Assembly: GCA_949358305.1 (NCBI GenBank)
Contig: CASHSZ010000046.1
Span: 1 to 54,000 of the forward strand
From: Strigamia acuminata
Lineage: Eukaryota; Arthropoda; Chilopoda; Geophilomorpha; Linotaeniidae
Direction: 5' to 3'
DNA length: 54,000 nt
The notes under the pieces: model-generated
Seen by the model: only the letters and a program-made list of their open reading frames with translations
What the model was told of the DNA's origin: nothing
Database searches by the model: none
Position numbers and translations under genes: made by a program
Part shown: positions 23,521 through 36,027 of the stretch, piece after piece
Position numbering within the stretch: the stretch's first letter is position 1
Layout of the letters: each line of letters starts with the position of its first letter

Positions 23521-26500
23521 AAAACGGGAAAACTGAAAAAGTCGAGTGCGAGACCACGTGACCCGGAGTGTGGTTTTTGGGGACGAGGGCCGTCCTCCGA
23601 CCGCGCCGTGACGCGCCGCGGGTCGGTCACCAACTTTTGTCAATTTTTGACAGATTTTCACGGAATTTCAGCAACATTTTACGAGACATTTCTGCCCGAT
23701 TGGACGGACTTGTTTAAAACATTGCTGAAATTCTGTGTTAATTTATCAAAAATTGCAAAAATTCGGTGCGAATTTTGTCAGAAATTGGGAAAATTTTTTT
23801 AAAACTAGTCCAACGCGCCGATAAATCGAGCGCCCACACGCGCCCACGTGCTTGGACAGTGCTGGGCGCGTCCAACCCGCGTGGACACTGTCAAGTCGGG
23901 CATTTTCGGGCACAGTTTGATGCGAGCAAATCTCGCAAAACTTGCACCGAATTGTGGCAACATTTGATAGATTTCCACCGAATTTTAGCAATGTTTTACA
24001 AAAACCTGTGGAAATGTATCCAATCGGGCAGAAATGTCTCGCAAAATATTGCTGAAATTACTTGGAAATTTATCACAAATTGTCAAAAGTCGGTGCAATT
24101 TTTTTGGACGCATCAAACCGTGTGCCCCGAGAGTCCACGAGTGTGCCCGACCTGACAGTGTCCACGCGGGGCGCACTGTCCACGCACGTGGGCGCGTGAT
24201 TTACTGGCGCGTTGGACGAGTTCTAAAAAAATTCTCCAAAATCTGACAAAACTTGCAACGATTTTTAACGACATTTAATAAATTTACACAGATTTTAAGC
24301 AATGTTTTACAGAAGCCCCATCCAAAAGGGCAGAAATATCCCGTATAATGTTGCTGCAATTCTGTAGAAATTTATCAGATATTGACAAAATTCGGTGACG
24401 GGCGGAAGGGCGATTCCCGAGCGGAAGAGAGAGAGAGAGAGAGAGGGCGGACGGCCGGCGCCTACGCCGACGGGGCGAGAGGGCGAGTGCACTGTTCACG
24501 CATGTGGGCACGTGTGGGCGCTCGATTTACCGGCGCGTTGGACGAGTTAAACAAAATTTTCCCAATATTTTGCATAACTTGCACCGATTTTTAAGAACAT
24601 TTGACTGATTTCCACAGATTTTAAGCGATGTTTTACACGTCCAACCCGCGTGGACATTGTCAGATCGGGCGGTTTCGGGCACAGTTTTATTGTTAATTGT
24701 TTTTGCATTAGACATGTGTTTAATTCGTTTTGTCTTTTTAGTGGTTCCTTGACTCGGTGTGTACGGTTCTTGCGCGTCGTGCCCACGTTTAACACGTGGC
24801 CACACGAGTACATCGCGCACGCACATGCGTGGACTCTCGTCGACGATCGTGTGATTCTAGTTACGTCAGTCTCGATGTTTTATATGATTTTATTTTGCTA
24901 ATTGTTTTGAGCGCGTGCAATTTCAATTGTTGCACTCCCGCATTTTCTATTGTAGACTAGTATCTGGACAATTTAGTTCGTGTTCTTGAGTCGAATAAAT
25001 TAGACGTGTTTTTAATTTTTCTGTCGCCATTTTTTGAATTCACTAGCGCTCTTCAGATGATTCGTTGCGCTGCATGAGAGCTTTAATTGATGAGTTGGAG
25101 GCCAGTAAATCGCGCGCCCACATGCGCACGTCCAACCCGCGTGGACACTGTCAGATCGGGCACACGCGTGGACTCTCGGGGCACAGTTTGATGCGTGCAA
25201 AAGTTGCACCGACTTGTGGGAATTTTTTAACAAATTTCCACAGAATTTCAGCGACATTTTACGAGACATTTCTGCCCGATGGGACGGACTTCTGTAAAAC
25301 ATTGCTTAAAATCCATGGAAATTTATCACATATTGACAAAATTCGGTGCAAGTTTTGTCAGAAATTAGGAAAAAACTTTTTTCAAAACTCGTCCAACGCG
25401 CCGGTAAATTGAGCGCCCACGTGCGTCGACAGTGGGCGCTTCAAAACCGCGTGGACACTGTCAGATCTCGGCACAGTTTGATGCGCCCAAATCTAGCAAT
25501 ACTTGCACCGACTTTTGGCAATTTGTGACAAATTTTCACAGAATTTCGGCAACATTTTACGACACATTTCTGCCCGGTTGGACACATTTCCACAGGTTTT
25601 TTGTAAAACGTTGCTAAAATTCCGTTGAATTTCATCAAAAATTGTGTCAAAAGTCGGTGACGGGCGGAGGGGCGAGCTCCGGGCGCCCGAGAGAGAGAGA
25701 GAAAGAGAGAGAGAGGGGACGGCCGGGGCTCCCGCCGACGGGCGGAGGGGCGAGCCTTGGCGGGTTGGGCGTGCACTATCTAGGCATGTGGGCGCTCGAT
25801 TTACCGGCACGTTGGACAAGTTTTGAAAATTTTTTTTTTCCTAATTTTTGACAAAATTAGCACCGAATTTTGCCAATATTTGATAAATTTCCACGGAATT
25901 TTATCAATGTTTTACAAAAAACCCCTGGAAATGTGTCCAATCGAGCAGAAATGTCTCGTAAAATATCGCTGAAATTTGTCTAAAATTGACAAAAAATCGG
26001 TGCAAGTTTTGCTAGATATTTGCCCGGATCAAACTGTGCCCGAAACCGCCCGATCTGACAGTGTGCACGCGGGCTGGACGTGCCCACTGTCCCCGCATGT
26101 GCACTCGCCGGCGCGTTGGACGAGTTTAAGAAGATTTTATCAATTTCTGACAAAACTTGCATCGATTTTTTGTCAATATTTGATAAATTTCCCCAGAATT
26201 TTAGCAATAAAACCTTTGAAAATGTATCCAAAAGAGCAGAAATGTCCTGTAAAATATTGCTGAAAATCTGTTGAAATTCATCAAATATTGACAAAAATCT
26301 GTGACGAGCGGAGGGGCGATCCTTTGGCGGCCGAAAGAGAGAGGGGGGACGGTCGGGGCTCCCGCCGACGGGCGGAGGGGCGAGCCTTGGCGGCCGAGAG
26401 AGAGAGAGAGAGAGGACGGCCGGGGCTCCCGCCGGCGCACTGTCCATGGGCGCGCTCGATTTACTGGCGCGTTGGACGAATTTTAAATTTTTTGTTTCCT

Positions 26501-26816
26501 ATTTCTGACTAAATTTGCACAGACTTTTGTCAATTTTTGACAAATTTTCACGGAATTTCAGCAATGGGACGGACTTATGTAAAACATCGCTTAAAATCTG
26601 GAAATCTGTCAAATCTTCTTTAAATTTATGCAAGATATTGGGAAATTTTGGTTTAACTCGTCCAACGGGCCGGTAAATCGAGCGCCCACACGCGCCCACA
26701 TGCACGTCCAACCCGCATGGGCACTGTCACATCGGACGTTTGTTGCGTGCAAAACTTGCACCGACTTTTGGCCATTTTTGGTTAAACTTTCGCACAATTT
26801 CTGCCCGATTGGACAC
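23521..26816. repeat. Mosaic of AT foldback modules and GA-rich linkers
   Basis: Foldback modules recur near 23636, 23945, 24245, 25215, 25525, 25865, 26165 and 26525, with a partial one near 24575. Shared words are AAATTTCCACGGAATTTCAG, TTTCTGCCCGAT, TAAAACATTGCTGAAATTCC and TTGACAAAATTCGGTG. Between them are linkers with GTCCAACCCGCGTGGACAC, CGCGCCCACATGCG, GGCGCGTTGGACGAGTT and (GA)n followed by GGACGGCCGGGGCTCCCGCC. About 24690-25060 is a piece of non-module DNA. No open frame here has support; all are short and follow the repeats. Confidence 0.8.
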
Positions 26817-27960
26817 TGAGGTTCGGTTTCCGACCGGGTCGTTTCTTGTCCGACCCGCGGCGCGTCGCGGCGCGGCCGGAGGACGGCCCTCGTCCCCAAA
26901 AACCACACTCCGAGTCACGGGTCGCACGGCCAACAGGCCGTGACGGGCCGTAGCGGGTCGAAAACGGGCCGTTAACGGCCCGTTGACGGCCCGTTAGCGG
27001 CCCGCATGAGGTCGCACGGGCCGTCGGCGAGCCGAAGTCCGGGAACGAAGGCCGTTACGGGACCGTGACGGGACCGTCGGCGGCCCGTTAACGGCCCGTG
27101 CGAGCCGTTACGGGACCGTGACGGGACCGTCGGCGGCCCGTTAACGGCCCGTGCGGGCCGTTACGGGATCGTGACGGGACCGTCGGCGGCCCGTTAACGG
27201 CCCGTGCGGGCCGTTACGGGATCGTAACGGGCCGTTAACGGGCCGTTAACGGGCCGTTAACGGGCCGTGACGGTGTAAATCGAAAAAATCAACAACCGAC
27301 AACACGTACATGAAAACGCGTACAACATTCATAGACATTAATCTCGAATCCTGTTTTTGGTTTTACGCCGTTAACGGGCCGTTAACGGCCCGTTAACGGC
27401 CCGTTAACGGCCCGCATGAGGTCGTACGGGCCGTTACGGGGTCGTGACGGGATCGTCGGCGGCCCGTTAACGGCCCGTGCGGGCCGTTACGGGATAGTTA
27501 CGGAACCGTCGGCGGCCCGTTAACGGCCCGTGCGAGCCGTTACGGGATCGTGACGGGACCGTCGGCGGCCCGTTAACGGCCCGTGCGAGCCGTTACGGGA
27601 TTGTGACGGGACCGTCGGCGGCCCGTTAACGGCCCGTGCGGGCCGTTTTCGACCCGTTGCGGCCGTTTTCGACCCGTTGCGGCCCGTTTTCGACCCGTTA
27701 CGGTCCTTGGCCGTAACGGGCCGAAAACGGGAAAACTGAAAAAGTCGAGTGCGAGACCACGTGACCCGGAGTGTGGTTTTTGGGGGCGAGGGCCGTCCTC
27801 CGACCGCGCCGTGACGCGCCCCGAGTCGGATCAAGAGGCGACCCGGTCGGAAACCGAACCTCGGGGTTCCTCGAGGCGTGGTTTTTTGGGGACGGGGGGA
27901 GGGGGGGGGGGGGGGATCGGGTCGCGTGCTCCGACCGCGCCGCAACGCGATGTGGGTCGG
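26817..27960. repeat. Satellite block with one AT spacer, bracketed by inverted GC modules
   Basis: The GC module on the left (26817-26925, TTCGGTTTCCGACCGGGTCG then ACCACACTCCGAGTCACGG) reappears inverted on the right (27745-27960, GACCCGGAGTGTGGTTTTTG then CGACCCGGTCGGAAACCGAA). Between them are about 810 bp of satellite with a single AT spacer at 27278. At 27895-27916 there is a G-run. Confidence 0.88.
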
Positions 27961-28738
27961 TCACCAACTTTTGTCAATTTTTGACAAATTTCCACGGAAT
28001 TTCAGCAACATTTTACGAGACGTTTCTGCCCGACTAGACACGTTTCCGCAGGTTTTAGCAAAACAACGTTAAATTCTGTGGAAATTTATCAAATGTTGAC
28101 AAAATTCTGTGCAAGTTTTGTCAGATACTTACTTACTTACGATATAAACTCGAACGTCGTCCATCGACACTCTCAACATTCCACCGGACATTTTCCGGAA
28201 GAGTTTGTCCCGATCGGGACCACGCCTCGACGAAGCCCGGGACCCGGTTTCCGACCGGGTCGTTTTTGGCCCAAGTCACGGCGCGTCGCGGCGCTTTCGG
28301 AGCACGCGACCCGATCCCCCCCTCCCCCCGTTCTCAAAAACCACGCCTCGACGAAGCCCGGGACCCGGTTTCCGACCGGGTCGTTTTTGGCCCAAGTCAC
28401 GGCGCGTCGCGGCGCGTTCGGAGCACATGAACCGATCCCCCCTCCCTCCCGTCACAAAAACCACGTTTTAGCGAAACCCTTGACCGGTCACAAAACCCAC
28501 CGAACACCGAAAAGCAACGAACAAAACGCGCTCGGTCGCACGAACTACTCGGCCAAAACAACATCCGCAAATTCCGCATCACAGTCGCGATCAACGAAAC
28601 AACGTATAGGCCGCCGTAATGTTAAAAAGCGGGACCCTTTCGCCCCCGACAAAATCCGCACACATACCCCAAGGTTAAGCGCCGACTGGTCCCCGTCCGG
28701 CCGCGTCCGGGCGTCGCGTCCGCACGCCTGCTTTGCCT
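27961..28738. repeat. AT module, 120-bp GC tandem repeat and left arm of an inverted repeat
   Basis: An AT foldback module (27967-28115) is followed by TACTTACTTAC, the left arm of a long inverted repeat (about 28150-28207), and two tandem copies with 120-bp period (28219 and 28340) of a GC module starting ACCACGCCTCGACGAAGCCC. The unique-looking sequence 28470-28738 follows. A 235-codon plus-strand frame crosses these repeats but has no domain and no splice support. Confidence 0.65.
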
Positions 28739-29227
28739 ATCCTTCGGAAGCGAGTGCACCCGCAAAATCCGCACTTTGGGAGTGACTATTCCTCGGATTC
28801 CGGCCGGACCAAACTCTTCCGGAAAATGTCCGGGGGAATGCTGAGAGTGCCGATAGACGACATTCGATTTTATGTCGTGGATTTTTGTGCGGTTTGCGCC
28901 GTGTTTATTATTCGTACGAGATTTGGTATTTTCGCAGGGTTGTTGTCGCGCGAGATTCATCGGGGTAAAGCGAGTTCATCAACGACCTCGCCGGTGAATG
29001 TTGCTAAAAATCTGTGCAAGTGTTGTCAAATATTGCCGTGATTCGATGGAATTTTTGTCAGACATTGGGAAATTTTTTTTGACTTGTCCAACGCGCCAGT
29101 AAATCGAGCGTCCACACGCGCCCACATGCGTGAACAGTGCACTCGCCCTCCGCGCCCCGTCGGCGTAGGCGCCGGCCGTCCCCCCTTTCTCTCTCTCTCT
29201 CTCTCTTCCGCCCGGGAATCGCCCTTC
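28739..29227 (+). repeat. Junction module, copy 1 (direct repeat of 53512-54000)
   Basis: Starts ATCCTTCGGAAGCGAGTGCA and appears identical to 53512-54000 over all 489 bp available (offset 24773). It includes a right arm (about 28815-28872) that is the inverted partner of 28150-28207, and ends in the CT-rich linker before an AT foldback module. The frames on both strands (102 and 112 codons) lack recognisable features. Confidence 0.92.
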
Positions 29228-29600
29228 CGCCCGTCACCGAATTTTGTCAATATCTGATAAATTTCCACAGAATTGCAGCGACATTGTACGGGATATTTCT
29301 GCCCGATTTGACGGACTTATGTAAAACATTGTTGAAATTCCGTGGAAATTTATAAAATATTGACAAAGGTTGGTGACCGACCCACGGCGCGTTGCGGCGC
29401 GGTCGGAGCACGCGACCCAATCCCCCCCTCCCCCCGTCCCCAAAAAACCACGCCCCGAGGAACCCCGAGGTTCGGTTTCCGACCGGGTCGCCTCTTGATC
29501 CGACCCGGGGCGCGTCACGGCGCGGTCGGAGGACGGCCCTCGCCCCCAAAAACCACACTCCGGGTCACGTGGTCTCGCACCCGACTCTCTCAGTTATCCC
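29228..29600 (+). repeat. AT foldback plus GC module (second copy of 22890-23265)
   Basis: Matches 22889-23261 with a few substitutions, for example GTTGAAATTCCG here against GCTGAAATTCCG. It leads directly into the long satellite block on its right, as the first copy leads into the short block at 23266. Confidence 0.88.
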
Positions 29601-32600
29601 GTTACGGCCCTTGGCCGTAACGGGCCGTTACGGGATCGTGACGGGACCGTCGGCGGCCCGTTAACGGCCCGCACGGGCCGTGACGGGATCGTGACGGGAC
29701 CGTTGGCGGCCCGTTAACGGCCCGCACGCGCCGTGACGGGACCGTGACGGGACCGTCGGCGGCCCGTTAACGGCCCGTACGACTCCATGCGGGCCGTTGA
29801 CGGGCCGTTAACGGGCCGTTAACGGGCCGTTAACGGCGTAAATCGAAAAAATCAACAACCGACAACACGTACGTGAAAACGCGTACAACATTCATAGACA
29901 TTAATCTCGAATCCTGTTTTTGGTTTTACGCCGTTAACGGGCCGTTAACGGGCCGTTAACGGCCCGTTAACGGCCCGTTAACGGCCCGCGTGAGGTCGTA
30001 CGGGCCGTCGGCGAGCCGAAGTCCGGGAACGAAGGCCGTGACGGGATCGTGACGGGACTGTCGGCGGCCCGTTAACGGCCCGCACGCGCCGTGACGGGAC
30101 CGTGACGGGACCGTCGGCGGCCCGTTAACGGCCCGTGCGGGCCGTTGCGGGATCGTGACGGGATCGTCGACGGCCCGTTAACGGCCCGTGCGGGCCGTTG
30201 CGGGCCGTTGACGGGCCGTTGACGGGCCGTTAACGGGCCGTTAACGGGCCGTTACGGCGTGAATCGAAAAAATCAACAACCGACAACACGTACATGAAAA
30301 CGCGTACAACATTCATAGACATTAATCTCGAATCCTGTTTTCGGTTTTGCCCCGTTAACGGGCCGTTAACGGGCCGTTAACGGCCCGTTAACGGCCCGCG
30401 TGAGGTCGTACGGGCCGTCGGCGAGCCGAAGTCCGGGAACGAAGGCCGTGACGGGATCGTGACGGGACCGTCAGCGGCCCGTTAACGGCCCGTGCGGGCC
30501 GTTGCGGGATCGTGACGGGATCGTCGACGGCCCGTTAACGGCCCGTGCGGGCCGTTGCGGGCCGTTGACGGGCCGTTGACGGGCCGTTAACGGGCCGTTA
30601 ACGGGCCGTTACGGCGTAAATCGAAAAAATCAACAACCGACAACACGTACGTGAAAACGCGTACAACATTCATAGACATTAATCTCGAATCCTGTTTTCG
30701 GTTTTGCCCCGTTAACGGGCCGTTAACGGGCCGTTAACGGGCCGTTAACGGCCCGTGCGGGCCGTTGCGGGATCGTGACGGGACCGTCGACGGCCCGTTA
30801 ACGGCCCGTGCGGGCCGTTGCGGGATCGTGACGGGACCGTCAGCGGCCCGTTAACGGCCCGTGCGGGCCGTTGCGGGATCGTGACGGGATCGTCGACGGC
30901 CCGTTAACGGCCCGTGCGGGCCGTTGCGGGATCGTGACGGGACCGTCAGCGGCCCGTTAACGGCCCGTGCGGGCCGTTGCGGGATCGTGACGGGATCGTC
31001 GACGGCCCGTTAACGGCCCGTGCGGGCCGTTGCGGGCCGTTGACGGGCCGTTGACGGGCCGTTAACGGGCCGTTAACGGGCCGTTACGGCGTGAATCGAA
31101 AAAATCAACAACCGACAACACGTACATGAAAACGCGTACAACATTCATAGACATTAATCTCGAATCCTGTTTTTGGTTTTACGCCGTTAACGGGCCGTTA
31201 ACGGGCCGTTAACGGCCCGTTAACGGCCCGCGTGAGGTCGTACGGGCCGTCGGCGAGCCGAAGTCCGGGAACGAAGGCCGTGACGGGATCGTGACGGGAC
31301 CGTCAGCGGCCCGTTAACGGCCCGTGCGGGCCGTTGCGGGATCGTGACGGGATCGTCGACGGCCCGTTAACGGCCCGTGCGGGCCGTTGCGGGCCGTTGA
31401 CGGGCCGTTGACGGGCCGTTAACGGGCCGTTAACGGGCCGTTACGGCGTGAATCGAAAAAATCAACAACCGACAACACGTACGTGAAAACGCGTACAACA
31501 TTCATAGACATTAATCTCGAATCCTGTTTTCGGTTTTGCCCCGTTAACGGGCCGTTAACGGGCCGTTAACGGGCCGTTAACGGCCCGTGCGGGCCGTTGC
31601 GGGATCGTGACGGGACCGTCGACGGCCCGTTAACGGCCCGTGCGGGCCGTTGCGGGATCGTGACGGGACCGTCAGCGGCCCGTTAACGGCCCGTGCGGGC
31701 CGTTGCGGGATCGTGACGGGATCGTCGACGGCCCGTTAACGGCCCGTGCGGGCCGTTGCGGGATCGTGACGGGACCGTCAGCGGCCCGTTAACGGCCCGT
31801 GCGGGCCGTTGCGGGATCGTGACGGGATCGTCGACGGCCCGTTAACGGCCCGTGCGGGCCGTTGCGGGCCGTTGACGGGCCGTTGACGGGCCGTTAACGG
31901 GCCGTTAACGGGCCGTTACGGCGTGAATCGAAAAAATCAACAACCGACAACACGTACATGAAAACGCGTACAACATTCATAGACATTAATCTCGAATCCT
32001 GTTTTTGGTTTTACGCCGTTAACGGGCCGTTAACGGGCCGTTAACGGCCCGTTAACGGCCCGCGTGAGGTCGTACGGGCCGTCGGCGAGCCGAAGTCCGG
32101 GAACGAAGGCCGTGACGGGATCGTGACGGGACTGTCGGCGGCCCGTTAACGGCCCGCACGAGCCGTGACGGGATCGTGACGGGACCGTCGGCAGCCCGTT
32201 AACGGCCCGTACGACTCCATGCGGGCCGTTGACGGGATCGTGACGGGACCGTCGGCAGCCCGTTAACGGCCCGCACGGGCCGTGACGGGATCGTGACGGG
32301 ACCGTCGGCGGCCCGTTAACGGCCCGCACGGGCCGTGACGGGATCGTGACGGGACCGTCGGCGGCCCGTTAACGGCTTGTACGGGCCGTTACGGGATCGT
32401 GACGGGACCGTGACGGGACCGTCGGCGGCCCGTTAACGGCCCGTACGATTCCATGCGGGCCGTTGACGGGATCGTGACGGGACCGTCGGCAGCCCGTTAA
32501 CGGCCCGCACGGGCCGTGACGGGATCGTGACGGGACCGTCGGCGGCCCGTTAACGGCCCGCACGAGCCGTGACGGGATCGTGACGGGACCGTTGGCGGCC

Positions 32601-32865
32601 CGTTAACGGCCCGCACGGGCCGTGACGGGATCGTGACGGGACCGTCGGCGGCCCGTTAACGGCTTGTACGGGCCGTTACGGGATCGTGACGGGACCGTCG
32701 GCGGCCCGTTAACGGCCCGCACGGGCCGTTAACGGGGTCGTTACGGGACCGTCGGCGGCCCGTGCGGCGGCCTCGCCAACCTCGTGCGGCCCGTTAACGG
32801 CCCGTACGGGCCGTTACGGGGCCGTTGCGGGATCGTCGGCGGCCCGTTAACGGCCCGCACGGGAC
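29601..32865. repeat. Satellite block E with the same higher-order repeat
   Basis: AT spacers begin (AATCG) at 29841, 30262, 30619, 31094, 31451 and 31926. The intervals 421, 357, 475, 357 and 475 reproduce the 475/357 alternation of block A. From 32108 the block is the left part of duplication copy 2. Confidence 0.96.
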
Positions 32866-33437
32866 AACGGGCGCCAACGAGCGCCGGTAGTCCCGGTAAT
32901 TTGTTTCAAAATAAATATTTGTCACCGTCTCCCCTCCCTCCTCCTCCTCCCCCTCCTCTCCCTCTCGAGGCCAGACACGGCCGCTCCAAAATACGAACCA
33001 CGACGATGCCTCCGTACCGATAGACCGAGTGGGTCGCGCGACAGACAATGCGCGCAAACTACCGTCGGCGCACGGTGTGCACGGCGCAACACCACGGAAG
33101 TAACTACCGGTGCGCCCCTCGTGCGTGCGAGGCAACCCCGAGCTCGCTTAAAGAAGCCACGCAACAACAACCGAGTTCGTTTATCTATTTATTTATTTTT
33201 TATTCGTCTAGCATTTTAAACGAATCGATGAAAACAAATGAAAACAAACAAACAAATTAATAAACAAATCGAATACATAAAAAAATAAAATAAAATAAAA
33301 TAAAATAAAATAAAATAAAGATGAAATGAAATGAAATAAAATGAAATATTGGCCGTTTCGATCCTCGATGTCGCCTTTATCTGCCTATCCATCTATTCTG
33401 AAATGAGAGAAGAAAAGATGAGTATTCGAAGAGGCGC

Positions 33438-34670
33438 TTAGTGGAGAATTCGCTCACTGTCCCGTTTCTTCGACTCGCGGGTAACCGCCGGTGCGTCGGA
33501 GGAGCCACCAGTGTTGGGTGGCGGCTAAAAAAAAAAAAAAAAAAAAAAAAACGAATGTTTGTCGAAATACGGGGAAAAAAAGGTGCGTACATGCACGGTG
33601 AACGTTTTCCACCGACTGACTCACTCACCATGCGCATCAGCATTCTAACTATAGCGCGGTGCGCGTCCAACGCCAAACGCGAGAACACGGGGCCTCCAGC
33701 CGGGAGCAACTCGACTCCATCGGCGACGTCTCGGTCGTCGCTCTCTTCCTCCTCTTCCTCTTCATCTTCTTCTTCTTCCTCTTCTTCTCCTTCTCCTCCC
33801 TCTCCTCCTTCTTCGCCCTCTCCCTCCTCCGCCACTGTCTTTGCCGGAGCCTCCAGCCCGCCCGACAAGGGAGCGGCGGACGACGTAGATGGGACGGCGT
33901 CGCTCGACGACGAGGCGACGACGCGCGCTGGCGACGATTCTCCGTCTTGACGCGGCTGGAAAATGGAGGGGGAATAGGCGAATGAATAGACGAATGAACG
34001 ACGACAATCTTGACGGGATACCTTTTTGGTTGGCGCCGGATCGCCCGCTTCCCCGGGACGCTTTACCGTTCGCTGCGTCTCCGGCGACTGTGGCTGCGTC
34101 GGCGTCTCCGACGTCCCCGGTGACGGTGGTTGCGACGGTAGCTGCGACTGCGGCGGCTGCAGCTGCGTCAGCGCCTCGTTCTCGCTCCCACTCTCGCTCT
34201 CGTTTTCGATCGGCATCTGTAGAGAAGGAATAAATTAAATTAAATTGAATTAAATCGAAGCGCGAGCGCGGTAAAACCGAAAGAAGAAGGGGTGGAGGTG
34301 AGGAAAAGAGACCGAAGGACGAGCGAGAGGGGGGCGCTATAGTTTCACCGCACGACTCGTTGCACTATACGAATTGCCCCGAAACAAACGCCTATTTATT
34401 TCTTTATTTTTTTTTATTTATTCATTCATTCGTTAATCTCGTCCACTCGTTAAGTTTTATCAAATTCGTTAAACTCGTTCGTCCATTCGTCAAATTGGTC
34501 GTTTCGTCTAGCGACGAGAACAACGGCGACGCTAACGTTTACGCGAGTAACTCGGTGAGTTCGTGCATTCTGCGCACGCAAAACGCGAACGCGGCCAATT
34601 GACAAAATAACATTTTACAAGTAATGGTTTAATAATTTACCTCCGTGTGCGAAGCGCGTGTCGCGTCCAT
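33438..34670 (-). CDS. Small acidic Ser/Pro/Glu-rich protein, copy 2 (spliced model)
   Basis: Same sequence as 10518-11750 at offset 22920, so it inherits that model. Exons 34022-34216, 33629-33955 and 33438-33524 encode 202 residues. A probable first coding exon is 34641-34670, and 34543-34569 is a possible microexon. It is divergently oriented from the complete zinc-finger/PHD gene, separated from it by the 600-bp unit array. No difference between the two copies was seen in these exons. Function unknown; an acidic, disordered nuclear protein is one reading of the composition. Confidence 0.5.
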
Positions 34671-35010
34671 TGTGTCTGTCTGTCTGATTTTGGCGAATGA
34701 ACCGACGCGACGCCCGGTGATAACAATGGCGATAATGACACGCGACGTAGCATACTTCTAGCTAAACAACAATAATAATAATAATTCATTAAAAAAATAA
34801 AATGAAATAGAATAATTAAATAAACAAACAAAATAATAAATAGATAAATAAATAAATAAATAAATAAATAAGTCGAAAATAAATAAACTAGCGGCGGGAC
34901 GGGCCGAGGTCAGAGATTTTGCTCCGTTCTCGCGTCTGTCTATTCCGGGTAGAGGGAGGGAGCGAACGGGCGCGCGCCGGACATCGCTCGGAATTAAAAA
35001 ACGGGTAACG

Positions 35011-35976
35011 GGGGAAGACAGACAGTCGAAATTTGATTCCCCGGTCGTGGAATCGACTCCGCGACCCGTGCTTTAACGGTTAATTGGATTATCTTCGTCG
35101 TGACTTATCGGGATAAAAATTTTATAGAAAATCGGCCGTATCGTATTTTATTTTCATCTTCCGAGGGTCTCGCGTCGTCGTTGTGGACGGGAGTCTTCCC
35201 GAACACGTTCGACGGGCTTCGCGAATGCTTTCAGATCGGACGCGGAACTCGGGCCCGCCGCTCGGTCGAGCGGCGCCAGTACCCGCCGAGCGGCGCGGTA
35301 TCCGATCAAATAACTCCCTTGCTTCGTCACGGTCTCGGACTGGCCTTCGGGCCGGTCAAAATAACAAATAAATGAATAAATCGAAAATAGAACGCCCCCG
35401 TCCCGGCGAGACTAGGGGCGGGTGGCGTCGTTGAGCGGCGGCAGCGGCGGCGGTAGCCCCGACGACTCGCCCCGAAAATAAGCTCCCGCACCAGCATTCC
35501 TTCGTCCGTCTAAACCTCGCAGCGCGTGCGGTCGCGTGCATTCTACTCGTGTCCGGTGTGGCGATCGGTACAGAGTAAAAAAAAGATCACCCGAAAAAGA
35601 AAGACGATTAAAGTTTTAATTCTCCGGTCGTGGAACCGACTTTGCGGTTCGTGCTTTAACCGTTAATTAGGTTATCTTCGTCGCAACTCGTCGTAATAAA
35701 AATTTCACAGAAAATCAGCCGTTTCGTATTTTATTTTCATCTTCCGGGGGTCTCGCGCCGTCGTTGTGGACGGGAGTCTTCCCGAACACGTTCGATGGGT
35801 TTTGCCGACACTTTCAGATCGAATGCGGAACTCGGGCCCGTCGCTCGGTCGAGCGGCGCCAGTACCCGCCGAGCGGCACGGTATCCGATACCCGTCTTTT
35901 TTAAACCTCCCTTGCTTCGTCGGTCTCAGACTGGCCTTCGGGTCGGTCAAAATAAATAAATAAATAAATAAATGAA

Positions 35977-36027
<51 letters not shown>

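Noticed and set aside
28078-28785. 235-codon plus-strand frame
   Set aside because: It runs through an AT module, a 120-bp tandem GC repeat and a copied junction module. There is no domain and no splice signal of note.
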